Origin: OLB16 sp964422415
GTDB lineage: Bacteria > Hinthialibacterota > Hinthialibacteria > OLB16
NCBI GenBank assembly: GCA_964422415.1
Contig: CAYRBI010000005.1
Coordinates: 1 to 64,000, forward strand
Reading direction: 5' to 3'
DNA length: 64,000 bases
A model generated the notes under the pieces. It worked only from the letters and a program-made list of their open reading frames with translations, did not search any database and was not told where the DNA came from. A program made the translations under genes and the position numbers. This document shows positions 16,424-25,228 of the stretch, piece after piece (positions within the stretch are counted from its first letter, which is position 1; each line of letters opens with the position of its first letter).

Positions 16424-18241
16424 CTATCTCACCACAATCGCCGCCTCACGGTCCCGTGCTTTGTGTGGAAGCTGGATGGTGAATTCGGTGCCATGTCCAA
16501 AGTCCGAATGCACGGCAATGGTTCCCCCCAACCGGTGGATGATCCGCTGGGTAATGGCCAATCCCAAACCTGTCCCGCCAGGTTTAGTGGTGTAGAACGG
16601 ATCAAACATCCGCGCCAATGTCTCCTTCCCCATACCACACCCTGTATCACGAATCCTGACCCGCCATAGATCAGTGCTGGGCGCGTCCAGAACCACATTC
16701 ACCTCGCCTTCGTTCTGGATGCTTTGCACCGCATTCAACAACAGATTGACGAAGGATTGGGTGAGTAGATTTTCATCAGTGTTGCAAGGGGCCGCCTCCA
16801 GCAAACTCTCAAAGTGCATGGTCACCCGCTCGGGAGCCTGGTAGTCAACAAGGTTCACGGCCCGGGTCACCACCACTCTCAGATCAGTCTCTGTCAGACG
16901 GAGTTGCTCTTGCGAGGCGAATGCAAGTAGCTGGCGGAGGATCTTTTCGCAACGCTCCGCCTCGGAGGCCAGAACCTCCACATCCTCGATCTGATCCGAT
17001 CCCGGTTCCAGTTTCTTCCGGAGGTAGTTGGCGCAAGACTTGATGATCCCCAGAGGATTCCCAAGTTCATGCGCTAATCCAGCGGCCAATCTTCCCACCG
17101 CGGCCAGCTTCTCCGCACTGAGGAGTTGCGCCTCAAGCGATTTATATTCCGAGATGTCCCGGAGCAAGACCAGCCAACCCAGCCGTGCCTCCTCTATCTG
17201 GCCAATAGCCGCCACACTGGCGATGAAAGAGCGTTTTTGCCCCGACTTCTCCTCCAGCACCACGGGAACACTGTCTATCCGCCCACCCGGTTTGAAGCGT
17301 GCCTCCTCGAGCAGCCGCTCCACCGGCGCGGCCACTAAATCAGGGGTGAGGTTCGCCCAGAACTTGAACTCCCCTTCCCCACCTTCCCAGGGGGGGTGGC
17401 TCCGTTCACCAAACACATTGGGAGGCTCTAGCCAATAAAGGTTCCACAGATCCCGCACCACTTGCGAGGGTTCAATCGGAGTACGCACTCCCATCAAGTG
17501 GCGGAGGAGATCCTCGGCGGAGCGGTTGCAGATGCGTAATTGCTGGCTCGGATCAAACACCATGACCGCGTCGCTCATGCTGGAGAGTACCTCGCGGTTC
17601 TGTTCGCTCTGGTAACGCAGGCGTTCGTTGATCGCGAAGATCCGTTTCTGTTGTGAGGTGAGCACCTGCACTAGAAAGAAGCTCATCAGGATGACGCCCC
17701 AGATAAGAGCGACACGCAACGCGACCAGGGCTGTCACATCGGGATCGGCAATCCGGTTGACCGGCAACGCACACACCAGATAAACCAAGGTCATCAGGGT
17801 ATCGATCCAGAGCTTCTTATAGGGATTCTGGACAAGCGCTCCAGAACGCAGGATGGGCATCAGAAACAGATAAAAGAAATTGCTATCGAGACGCCCCGTA
17901 AACAGAGTCATCAGCGAGACAAACAACACATCCACCACCAAAGAGGGGATACTCCACCAACGCAGTTGCGTGACCTTGACCACCCGCCCCAGGAAGAGCC
18001 AACTGAAAAGGAGGTTGGTGGCCGCATAAATCCCCAGTACGGTGAGGACCTCCCAGTGCGACATCTGACTACGGTCCTCGATCAAGATGATCGGGAAAGC
18101 GAGCAGAAAGATCAGCCACTTGGTGGGGATAACAGACCGTTGTTCCACCGAATAAAGCCAGTGAAGCGTTTCAAGAGAGTCACTGGATCCGGTGGGAATG
18201 GAAGAAAGAGGATACAGCCGGTTGGCTCGATTGAAGATCAT
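16424..18241 (-). CDS. Membrane PAS-sensor histidine kinase (NtrB/AtoS type)
   Basis: Sensor kinase of about 605 aa. The N-terminus has about six membrane segments (residues 40-195), then a PAS region (213-365) ending in VLLRDISEYKSLEAQL. The HisKA box has phospho-acceptor His391 in LAAGLAHELGNPLG, and the ATPase domain has NLLLNAVQ, RDTGCGMG and GGTGLGLA. The HELGNP form is usual for kinases that partner sigma54 activators. No response regulator is adjacent, so the partner is encoded elsewhere. A Pro/Gly/Glu-rich insert (HPPWEGGEGE, about 282-291) interrupts the PAS region. The start is uncertain: ATG 18241 has only AGGA at short spacing; a TTG at 18268 is possible. Confidence 0.9.
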   Translation of the reverse strand: MIFNRANRLYPLSSIPTGSSDSLETLHWLYSVEQRSVIPTKWLIFLLAFPIILIEDRSQMSHWEVLTVLGIYAATNLLFSWLFLGRVVKVTQLRWWSIPSLVVDVLFVSLMTLFTGRLDSNFFYLFLMPILRSGALVQNPYKKLWIDTLMTLVYLVCALPVNRIADPDVTALVALRVALIWGVILMSFFLVQVLTSQQKRIFAINERLRYQSEQNREVLSSMSDAVMVFDPSQQLRICNRSAEDLLRHLMGVRTPIEPSQVVRDLWNLYWLEPPNVFGERSHPPWEGGEGEFKFWANLTPDLVAAPVERLLEEARFKPGGRIDSVPVVLEEKSGQKRSFIASVAAIGQIEEARLGWLVLLRDISEYKSLEAQLLSAEKLAAVGRLAAGLAHELGNPLGIIKSCANYLRKKLEPGSDQIEDVEVLASEAERCEKILRQLLAFASQEQLRLTETDLRVVVTRAVNLVDYQAPERVTMHFESLLEAAPCNTDENLLTQSFVNLLLNAVQSIQNEGEVNVVLDAPSTDLWRVRIRDTGCGMGKETLARMFDPFYTTKPGGTGLGLAITQRIIHRLGGTIAVHSDFGHGTEFTIQLPHKARDREAAIVVR

Positions 18242-18280
18242 GGATCCTGGAGTCCAGTGTGGAGCCAAGGCCCCCCATAA

Positions 18281-20209
18281 TCACTCTGGGAGGTTCCCCT
18301 CGATAAATTTCTCATACTCAGAAGCGGCATCCGGGAGACTGTCATATTCACCCGTCTTGAACGAAAAGGTAAACGGGGTGTTTTCATAACGGTCATTTCC
18401 GGAAGCGGTTCTTACGGTGGAAGGAACGGTAATCTTATAGCGCCGGTTAGGTTCCACAAAAAGTTGGATCTCCACCCTTTGTCCAAAGGGATACCGGTGC
18501 CCAGTCACGATCGGAGTCTCTCCACGTGGAAAGATTTTCAATCGGTCGGCAAACTGACGTAGATCCGTGGACTCGTTGAGATCAATTGAGATGGATTGGC
18601 CAGGAAAGATGAGAACCCCTTTCATCCCGTCGGGGGGGTTGGTAGCCAGAATGCGTGGCCCACCCGTGGTGAATCTCAAGACATACGGTTCTTCTAAACG
18701 ATGCCCATCGATGGAGTGCAATCCAGTCCCCACCGTGACCGTATACTCGCTTTCGAACTCAACCATGGGCTTTTCGGTACGCAACAAGTCTACCGTGATC
18801 ACATCCGCTTCGGGGGTTCCCACACGGTAAGCCACCTGAGGAGACACGGAGATAGCTTTGTTGGCCATATTGGGAAGGAAACGTTCATTGAAACGGAAGC
18901 GTACCTGGACACTCTCGGTCACTTCCACTTTCCGCGCATTCGGTGCTGGAGTCACCTCCAACACTTGAAGGTAGACGGCCTCGAGCTTTAATTGAAAGAC
19001 TGGAACAGGAACATCTCCATCTCCAGTAGCCACCTCCACCTCCGCGTTGGCCGTTTCATATTGGTCGCGGGTTACCAAGACATTATAGTCACCCGGGGGA
19101 ACTTCGTTAAAAAGGAAGGACCCATCACTCCCGGTAACCGTGGAAAAGCCAGTTCCCTCAATGACCACCATCGTACCTGGTTGTGGTCCCTTGTCTTGTA
19201 GCATCACCTGTCCATAGATCCGCGCCACGGAGGAGGATTCGCTCCCAGCGAAGGGATCCGGCTGTAATTGGATCTTGGGAGCGGTGGTCAGCTCCCCGGG
19301 CTTCACCTCCAGATCGGTCAACTCCGAGGGTAGAAAACCATCGGCCTCAGCGCGGAGAGTGCGTACCCCTGGTGGCACATCGGAGATTAGGAAAGCGCCG
19401 GAGGCATCCGTGAGAGCCTCACGCGGTGGATCCACGATACGGACCATGATCCCGCTGTGATCCTGGCTGTCCGGAAAAAAAACAAAGCCACGGATGATCG
19501 CGGGGGTATTCGGGGCCATTCTGGGTGTAGGCCTGGGTTGGGGTGCCACCACTACCAGCGTGGCGGTCGCGGATGGGGCTATGCTGGCCGGTAAGGGAGT
19601 GGGCGTGGCATCTGGAACCTTTTTGAGAAGAATCAGACCCAGGTTGATGGTGTTCCCCGCCTCGATCGTAACGGAGAGAGGATTACCCGCTGAGTAATGG
19701 GGATAAGACACCGCAACTCGATAATGCCCCGGTGGAACCTTGGGGAAGCTAAAATAACCATCCGTCGCGGAACCTATCGGAGCGAGATTCGAACCCACAA
19801 GGCGGACTTCCGCGGTAGCTCCACGAATCCCCTCCACACTCACCCGGCCCTCAATCACTCCAACAGTGGGAAGTGCGGTCAGTTGAATGATCCCCAGGTC
19901 AATATGGTCGCCAGACTCCAGGACAACCTTACGTTCACGGTACTCCTGAAAGCCATCTTTCCGTGCCAGGAGCTCGTAAGATCTCGGCGGTAGGTGATCG
20001 AAGATGACCTTCCCTTCCCGGTCGGAATAGCCTCGATAGGAGGTTCCCGGCAAGATCACCTCAACCCCTTCGTGATTATCGGTAGCTTCGAGGTGGATGG
20101 TGGCGGAGAGACTGGCTTCCTCGGGTGGCAAGGGAGAATTAAGACACCCCTGCAAACACAGACTTAGCGCCATTAAGATAACGAACCTATGGTAAATAGA
20201 GCAGCTCAT
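18281..20209 (-). CDS. Large lipoprotein with four carboxypeptidase-regulatory and two Ig-like domains
   Basis: Protein of 642 aa with a lipoprotein signal ending LQGC (Cys22), so it is anchored in the envelope. Four beta-sandwich carboxypeptidase-regulatory-like repeats follow, marked by DREGKVIFDHLPPRSYEL, TDGYFSFPKVPPGHYRV, ASGAFLISDVPPGVRTL and SDGSFLFNEVPPGDYNV. A Pro/Thr/Ala linker separates repeats 2 and 3. The C-terminal part has two Big_5/SbsA-type Ig-like domains (VLEVTPAPNARKVEV and ILATNPPDGMKGVL starts). It is likely a structural or adhesive surface protein. It lies just upstream of the sensor kinase gene (40 nt or less), so the two may be cotranscribed. Confidence 0.85.
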   Translation of the reverse strand: MSCSIYHRFVILMALSLCLQGCLNSPLPPEEASLSATIHLEATDNHEGVEVILPGTSYRGYSDREGKVIFDHLPPRSYELLARKDGFQEYRERKVVLESGDHIDLGIIQLTALPTVGVIEGRVSVEGIRGATAEVRLVGSNLAPIGSATDGYFSFPKVPPGHYRVAVSYPHYSAGNPLSVTIEAGNTINLGLILLKKVPDATPTPLPASIAPSATATLVVVAPQPRPTPRMAPNTPAIIRGFVFFPDSQDHSGIMVRIVDPPREALTDASGAFLISDVPPGVRTLRAEADGFLPSELTDLEVKPGELTTAPKIQLQPDPFAGSESSSVARIYGQVMLQDKGPQPGTMVVIEGTGFSTVTGSDGSFLFNEVPPGDYNVLVTRDQYETANAEVEVATGDGDVPVPVFQLKLEAVYLQVLEVTPAPNARKVEVTESVQVRFRFNERFLPNMANKAISVSPQVAYRVGTPEADVITVDLLRTEKPMVEFESEYTVTVGTGLHSIDGHRLEEPYVLRFTTGGPRILATNPPDGMKGVLIFPGQSISIDLNESTDLRQFADRLKIFPRGETPIVTGHRYPFGQRVEIQLFVEPNRRYKITVPSTVRTASGNDRYENTPFTFSFKTGEYDSLPDAASEYEKFIEGNLPE

Positions 20210-20250
20210 ACGTGTAATGGGTCCCCAACCATTTCAAATATGATAAGCCA

Positions 20251-20330
20251 TCTCTTGTAAGAGAAAATAGGGGGAACTATCCCTATTCTACAAAAACAAC
20301 CACCCCATGTTCTTTTTGTTGTGGTTGTTT
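20251..20330. promoter_or_regulatory. Three inverted repeats in a divergent intergenic region
   Basis: Between the large lipoprotein (leftward) and the secreted protein (rightward) lie three perfect inverted repeats in sequence. They are TCTCTT/AAGAGA (20251-20264), AATAGGG/CCCTATT (20266-20287) and AAACAACCAC/GTGGTTGTTT (20294-20330, 17-nt loop). They may be operators or an RNA structure. No clear sigma70 hexamers are seen for either gene. Confidence 0.45.
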
Positions 20331-20452
20331 CAAAGTGTGGATATCAACTTTTACCAAAAGACATTGAAGGCAGCGGAGAGATCCCCCCTTTCTGAAGGGT
20401 ATCTGCCACCAGGCCAGGTGAATGAAGCAGACATGAAGGAGGTTAATACCCG

Positions 20453-22054
20453 ATGTATCATCTCGTAAGAGTCATTCTTTGCGCTTTATGCGTATTATTG
20501 GGCTCCATCCCCACCTTTGCCCAGAGCATCAACCCCGAAGCTGTGGGAGCCAGACCCGTCTCGGCCAATTTTGATGTCTTCCCGGACTCCACGACCTACG
20601 ATGAAGGGCGTCAAGTCATCGATACCGATGGATTGGGAGTTGATCCCGATACCAACCGGGAGGAGTTCATCATCTGGGCTATGGATGAGGATAGTGGTGG
20701 GCCAGATATGGGGTGTGGGCCCATCAAGACAGTCGTCTCACGTAATGGAATCGAGATCGCCAAGTCTGGAGGATACTTGGCGGATGATGGTTATGACTTC
20801 TGTGAGAAGGCCGCCAAGATGGGAGCCACGGATGAAGCCTCAGGCTACGGTTATTTTAGTGGCGTCGGAGCTGATGAGACCACGGGGAATTTCGTGGGCA
20901 CGCACAATATGTATGGCATGGACACCATCGTGAGTGTGGTGCTTCAACCCAATAGCCACCCCTTCGCCAATTATGAATACATCCGTCAAACTGGCCGAGC
21001 CGCCGAGGACTTTGCCCTGTTCCAACGCTATGACCGGAACTGTAATCAAGTTTCCAAGATGACTTACGGACAGAACATTCCTTCTCCTTACCATAACTCT
21101 CTGTCATCGTGGCCTGCCGCCACTAGCCGGTCGGCCGGATGTGATGTTCTCTCGGATGGAAACACCGTTTATGTTATCGCCGATAATTCCAGCGCAGCGG
21201 GTACAGGGCCAGCCCAACACTATTCCCTCGATGGCATCAATGCGAACCTCTTCTCCATCACCAATGCCTCCGCAACGGCTTACATTGTCAACACCACGAA
21301 TGTCTACCGCCGTCCGGATAACACCACCATCTCGAATGGTAACGCACCAGGCACCGCAGCCGGGTACGGATTCTGGGTGACACACGTGGACAACGATGGG
21401 GGGACGATCGCGGTGTTCCGTAATAACGGCACCCGTATTGGCCAGATCTTTGACATCGCGGCCCCCTATAACGCCGATCCGGCCAACCTGTTGGGCAGCG
21501 CCACCCGGACCGCCGATGGCAGTGGGGGCAAGTCCATCGCAACCGCAAATGATCTGATCTACATCCCCGCCCGGTATCGCCAAAACTCCGGCGCGTTACG
21601 GCCTTGCATCCTGCGTTTCCAGGTCGATGTGACAGTTGGAACCATCACCGCCCTTCCCGCTTTACTGGCGGATGATGACATAGCATTCGAACCCAGCACG
21701 GACTGCAAGACCGATGACATGGACATTGCGGCCAATAACTATGGCTTCGTGGCCATCTGCTGGCGTAACCGGGATGAGGCCGCCTGGCCTGCCGCGGCAC
21801 GTGTGTTCCAGGGGACCGAAGCATTGACCAACAGCTTTTATGTCTCTTCGATTACCACCACGGATACCGGTGCCGATTCCTACTTCGTCAAAGTGGCTTT
21901 GAGCGGGACTGACCTTCTTGTGGTATGGGAATCCAGTAATGGAATCACCAATCCCGGCACGGATTGTTATGGCCTGGCAAAACCACAAGCCACGCTGGGC
22001 CGTGTCTTCGAACTTCAGAAAGGCACTCGAGTAGAAGATTGGGATCTGTATTAA
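20453..22054 (+). CDS. Secreted protein of unknown family
   Basis: Protein of 533 aa with a clean Sec signal peptide ending near FAQ (residue 23-24). The start is supported by AAGGAGGT 9 nt upstream. The mature protein is rich in Asp, Asn, Gly and Thr. It has recurring strands ending in aromatic/Trp residues (EEFIIWAMDED, YGFVAICWRNRDE, TDLLVVWESSNG) separated by Asp/Gly loops, suggesting a beta-propeller; that is a guess. A few Cys residues (MGCGPI, AGCDVLS, TDCKTDD) could form disulfides. It begins an operon with a parvulin foldase and a glycosidase-like protein. I do not recognise the family. Confidence 0.75.
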   Translation: MYHLVRVILCALCVLLGSIPTFAQSINPEAVGARPVSANFDVFPDSTTYDEGRQVIDTDGLGVDPDTNREEFIIWAMDEDSGGPDMGCGPIKTVVSRNGIEIAKSGGYLADDGYDFCEKAAKMGATDEASGYGYFSGVGADETTGNFVGTHNMYGMDTIVSVVLQPNSHPFANYEYIRQTGRAAEDFALFQRYDRNCNQVSKMTYGQNIPSPYHNSLSSWPAATSRSAGCDVLSDGNTVYVIADNSSAAGTGPAQHYSLDGINANLFSITNASATAYIVNTTNVYRRPDNTTISNGNAPGTAAGYGFWVTHVDNDGGTIAVFRNNGTRIGQIFDIAAPYNADPANLLGSATRTADGSGGKSIATANDLIYIPARYRQNSGALRPCILRFQVDVTVGTITALPALLADDDIAFEPSTDCKTDDMDIAANNYGFVAICWRNRDEAAWPAAARVFQGTEALTNSFYVSSITTTDTGADSYFVKVALSGTDLLVVWESSNGITNPGTDCYGLAKPQATLGRVFELQKGTRVEDWDLY

Positions 22055-22084
22055 TCATTTCCCACGCTCCAGGAAGGATTGACG

Positions 22085-23917
22085 ATGAAGACTCTTCAAT
22101 ACCGCTCCATGGGTTTACTCATACTGGTGGGGTTTATGGTAGTGGTGGTTATCGAGAAGTCATCCTCCGCCCAGGAAACCACACTCAACCCGGTTTTGGC
22201 CACCTATGCTGGCAAAACCATCACACGGGATGACTACAACCTCTATCTTCGCGCCAACCATAAGGAAATCGCTCAAAGGCAACCCAATTTTCCATCGCAT
22301 CCAGAACTACTTGAGGACTTTGCCATCATACAGATTGCCTCAGCGTCCATGGAAAAACTGGAAAATCATGCCATGGTTCTCAAAAAACTCCATTGGGAGA
22401 TCTGGGCTCTGGAGTGCAGGGAAGCCTATGCCCGCTTGGCCGAGGTTGTGTTCAGGTCAGAGACTGATCCAGCACAAGAAGAGATCGAGCAGTATTACAA
22501 GGAAAACTTGGCCGAACTGACTCAACCCGAAGAGTTTTCATTCCGCAACATCTTCTTCGACCTCAGCCGTTGCCCAGATGACAGTTGCCGCCGCATGAGC
22601 GAACGCACCGCTAATGAAACACTCTCCAATCTCAAGGCGCATATCGATCCGGTCTCTGGGACCATCCCGCTTTCGAGTTTTCTTGAAGTGGCCGCCACAC
22701 AAACCGGCAAAGCGACACGCGAGTTCCAAGTACGCGGTCCCTTCCCCCTGGGTGAGATCAACCCCGAACTGGAACGGACGGCGATGTCTCTCCAACCTGG
22801 TCAGATCAGCGAGGTAATGAAAACACGCATGGGGCTGCAAATCATCCGCCTGGAATCCAAGTCAACAGGTGAGCCCCCCACTTTCGAACAGGCGCGGGAA
22901 GGAATCCGCCAGCGGATTCAAACCAGCCAGATCAACCAGCACCGCCAGGACTTCTACCGGATCCACTCCAACCCGGAAAAAATGGAAGTCACCGCCGAGG
23001 GACTGAGTGAACTGGTCCATTGGGCTACCTCACCCACAGAGGTCAAGGATGTCCTTTTGGCTAAAGCAGGGACATTCTCACTGAGTGTCATGGACTATCT
23101 TACTTTCTTACAAGAGAACAACCGGGATCTCCTGCCGGGTCAGGAGCAATCCGCCGGAGAGATCAGCAAGACCCACACTGACAATCTCAAGTCATCGATC
23201 CTCGTACGGGAGATGTTGAGGCAAAGCGCCGAAGAAATGGGATTGACCCAGGACGCAACCTACACCAACCGGTTCAAGGTGGACATGGAAGTCCTTCTTG
23301 GGGGACGGTATCTTCAAATGCTAGCCATCAACCGGTGTGCCAAACTCGGTCCCGTTCCCGAAAATCAAATCGAACAGTTCTTCCAACAACACTCCAGCGA
23401 ATTCCAGTCCGGAGCTCAATACCGGCTCCGGGAGATGGCCATCAAGCCCATGGAGGCCACTGACCCGGTCGGAATTGAGATGGCCATGCGGGATGCGGAG
23501 AAGCAGGTACTCGAGGCTCTCGAAACCATCCGGAAGGGAGCCGATGAAACCAAAACCATCCAGAGATATTCCCATGGCGAGGAAGCCGCCACGGGTGGTG
23601 TGACGGGATGGTTGCCAAGAGACACCCGCTATTCTCAGCCGGTATGGAATGATTTGGTCAACTTGCCAGTGGGAGCATGGACCACGAAGACTTACCGGCA
23701 TCGTGGCATGGCGATCGCACTCAAGATGGAGGAGGTGAATCCCTCCCAGCCACTCACCCTGAAGCAGGCCCGGAGTGGCATCGAGGCCCGCCTTACCAGG
23801 AAGATGAAAACCGAGGAAGTAAACCGCCTGAGGGCTGACATTCTCAAAGAGGCGGGCTTCAGCCTGGTGCAGGATGAAGTCAACCGCCTGGTTCCGATGA
23901 AAGATATTTTCCGTTGA
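22085..23917 (+). CDS. Periplasmic peptidyl-prolyl isomerase/foldase with two parvulin domains (SurA-like)
   Basis: Protein of 610 aa with an N-terminal hydrophobic segment (about residues 9-23) that is either a signal peptide or a membrane anchor. An N-terminal chaperone-like helical region is followed by a parvulin domain at about 148-260 (EEFSFRNIFF ... GPFPLGEINPEL ... TRMGLQIIRLES). A helical spacer follows, then a second parvulin domain at about 440-548 (YRLREMAIKP ... GGVTGWLPRDTRYSQPVW). Such proteins help fold exported and outer-membrane proteins. AGGAAGGA lies 6 nt before ATG 22085. Its place between two secreted proteins suggests it may serve them. Confidence 0.85.
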   Translation: MKTLQYRSMGLLILVGFMVVVVIEKSSSAQETTLNPVLATYAGKTITRDDYNLYLRANHKEIAQRQPNFPSHPELLEDFAIIQIASASMEKLENHAMVLKKLHWEIWALECREAYARLAEVVFRSETDPAQEEIEQYYKENLAELTQPEEFSFRNIFFDLSRCPDDSCRRMSERTANETLSNLKAHIDPVSGTIPLSSFLEVAATQTGKATREFQVRGPFPLGEINPELERTAMSLQPGQISEVMKTRMGLQIIRLESKSTGEPPTFEQAREGIRQRIQTSQINQHRQDFYRIHSNPEKMEVTAEGLSELVHWATSPTEVKDVLLAKAGTFSLSVMDYLTFLQENNRDLLPGQEQSAGEISKTHTDNLKSSILVREMLRQSAEEMGLTQDATYTNRFKVDMEVLLGGRYLQMLAINRCAKLGPVPENQIEQFFQQHSSEFQSGAQYRLREMAIKPMEATDPVGIEMAMRDAEKQVLEALETIRKGADETKTIQRYSHGEEAATGGVTGWLPRDTRYSQPVWNDLVNLPVGAWTTKTYRHRGMAIALKMEEVNPSQPLTLKQARSGIEARLTRKMKTEEVNRLRADILKEAGFSLVQDEVNRLVPMKDIFR

Positions 23918-23933
23918 GGAAGGAGTTATCACC

Positions 23934-25172
23934 ATGCCGGTATCATGCTGTCGAGTTGTCCCTGTGCTTATACTCTGTGCTCTCGGAGGCGGTCTTTTCA
24001 CCCAAGGCACCGCCTGGGCAGGAGACCGTTTTGTCCAGGATCGGTTCGTCATTAGTTTCTGGGTTGATCCACCCGTAGACGAAAATGCGGACCAGCGTTA
24101 CCGCGAGATTGCCGATGCCAACTTTACAATGGTTCTGGGAGGATTCGGCACCACCCCAGCGTCAGTCCCCAAGATGCTCCGGCTCTGCAAGAAATATGGT
24201 CTGAAAGCAGTGGTCCCGACCTACGATCAGGATCCCGGAAAACTCCCCGGTGGATCCACCTGTTGGGGTTATACGGTTCGAGATGAACCCTCCACCCGGG
24301 ATTTTCCCGCACTGAAAGAGAGAGTCGATGCTCTCCGCAAGGCCCATCCTGGGAAGCTGGCTTACATCAACCTCTTCCCCAACTACGTGAGCAAGGAGGG
24401 GATGGGCGCGGACAGTTACGAGGAATATGTCTCCCGGTTCATTAAGGAAGTGGGAGTGGATGTTCTGAGCATGGATTACTACCCCCAATTCAAGCCCGGT
24501 ACCGATGGCCGGGACGGTTACTGTGGAAATCTGGAGGTCATGCGTAAGCAATCCCTCGAAGCCAACATCCCCTTCTGGAACTTCTTCAACATCATGCCCT
24601 ATGGACCGCACACCGACCCCACCGAGGCGCAGTTGCGCTGGCAGATCTACTCATCCGTGGCTTATGGCGCCAAGGGAGTCCTTTATTTCTGCTACTACAC
24701 TCCAGCCGGTGGCGAATTCCCCAAGGGAGGAGCCATCATCGCAAGGAATAATCAAAAGACCAGGCACTATGACCAGGCCAAACGGATCAACTTCGAACTG
24801 AAGAACCTGGGGGACACCCTCATGAAGTTGACCAATACTGCAGTAGTCCGTGTAAAGCCGGATAGCAATGTGAAAGAGGTACTCGCCGGATCACCCATCA
24901 AGAATCTGCGTGGCGCGGATTATGACCCGAAGCCAGATTACCTGGTCGGGGTGTTCCGTCATCAGGATGGACGCCGGGCGGTGCTGCTCAACAACTATCA
25001 ATTCGCTTACACGGCCTGGCCAACAGTGGAATTCGATACAGAAACCAGCAAGGTGCTAGAGGTCAGCAAGGTGGATGGGCAAGCGCATCCTGTTGTGGAT
25101 GACAGTCCCGATATCGAGGGACTCCAGTTGTCATTGGATGCAGGCGAAGGACGGTTGTTCTTATTACCGTAG
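23934..25172 (+). CDS. Secreted glycoside-hydrolase-like TIM barrel protein
   Basis: Protein of 412 aa with a signal peptide ending near AWA-G (residue 29). The mature region reads like a clan-A (beta/alpha)8 glycosidase: an early FVISFWVDPP strand, WGYTVRDEPSTRDFP with a Glu where the acid/base residue is usual, a VDVLSMDYYPQF strand, and GAKGVLYFCYYTPAG near strand 7-8. A small C-terminal beta domain follows (VGVFRHQDGRRAVLLNNYQF). It resembles the GH42-like/beta-galactosidase trimerisation type broadly, but I cannot name a family. Last gene of the operon; AGGAAGGAG precedes the start and a strong hairpin follows. Confidence 0.7.
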   Translation: MPVSCCRVVPVLILCALGGGLFTQGTAWAGDRFVQDRFVISFWVDPPVDENADQRYREIADANFTMVLGGFGTTPASVPKMLRLCKKYGLKAVVPTYDQDPGKLPGGSTCWGYTVRDEPSTRDFPALKERVDALRKAHPGKLAYINLFPNYVSKEGMGADSYEEYVSRFIKEVGVDVLSMDYYPQFKPGTDGRDGYCGNLEVMRKQSLEANIPFWNFFNIMPYGPHTDPTEAQLRWQIYSSVAYGAKGVLYFCYYTPAGGEFPKGGAIIARNNQKTRHYDQAKRINFELKNLGDTLMKLTNTAVVRVKPDSNVKEVLAGSPIKNLRGADYDPKPDYLVGVFRHQDGRRAVLLNNYQFAYTAWPTVEFDTETSKVLEVSKVDGQAHPVVDDSPDIEGLQLSLDAGEGRLFLLP

Positions 25173-25179
25173 AGTATAC

Positions 25180-25219
25180 AACCTAACCCCCCTTCCTTTT
25201 GGGGACGGGGGGTTAGGTT
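25180..25219. terminator. Bidirectional hairpin between convergent operons
   Basis: A perfect 13-bp stem AACCTAACCCCCC/GGGGGGTTAGGTT with a 14-nt loop, followed by a T-rich stretch on the plus strand. It separates the end of the secreted-protein operon from the end of the leftward flagellar operon. Confidence 0.8.
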
Positions 25220-25228
25220 TAGTTGGCT

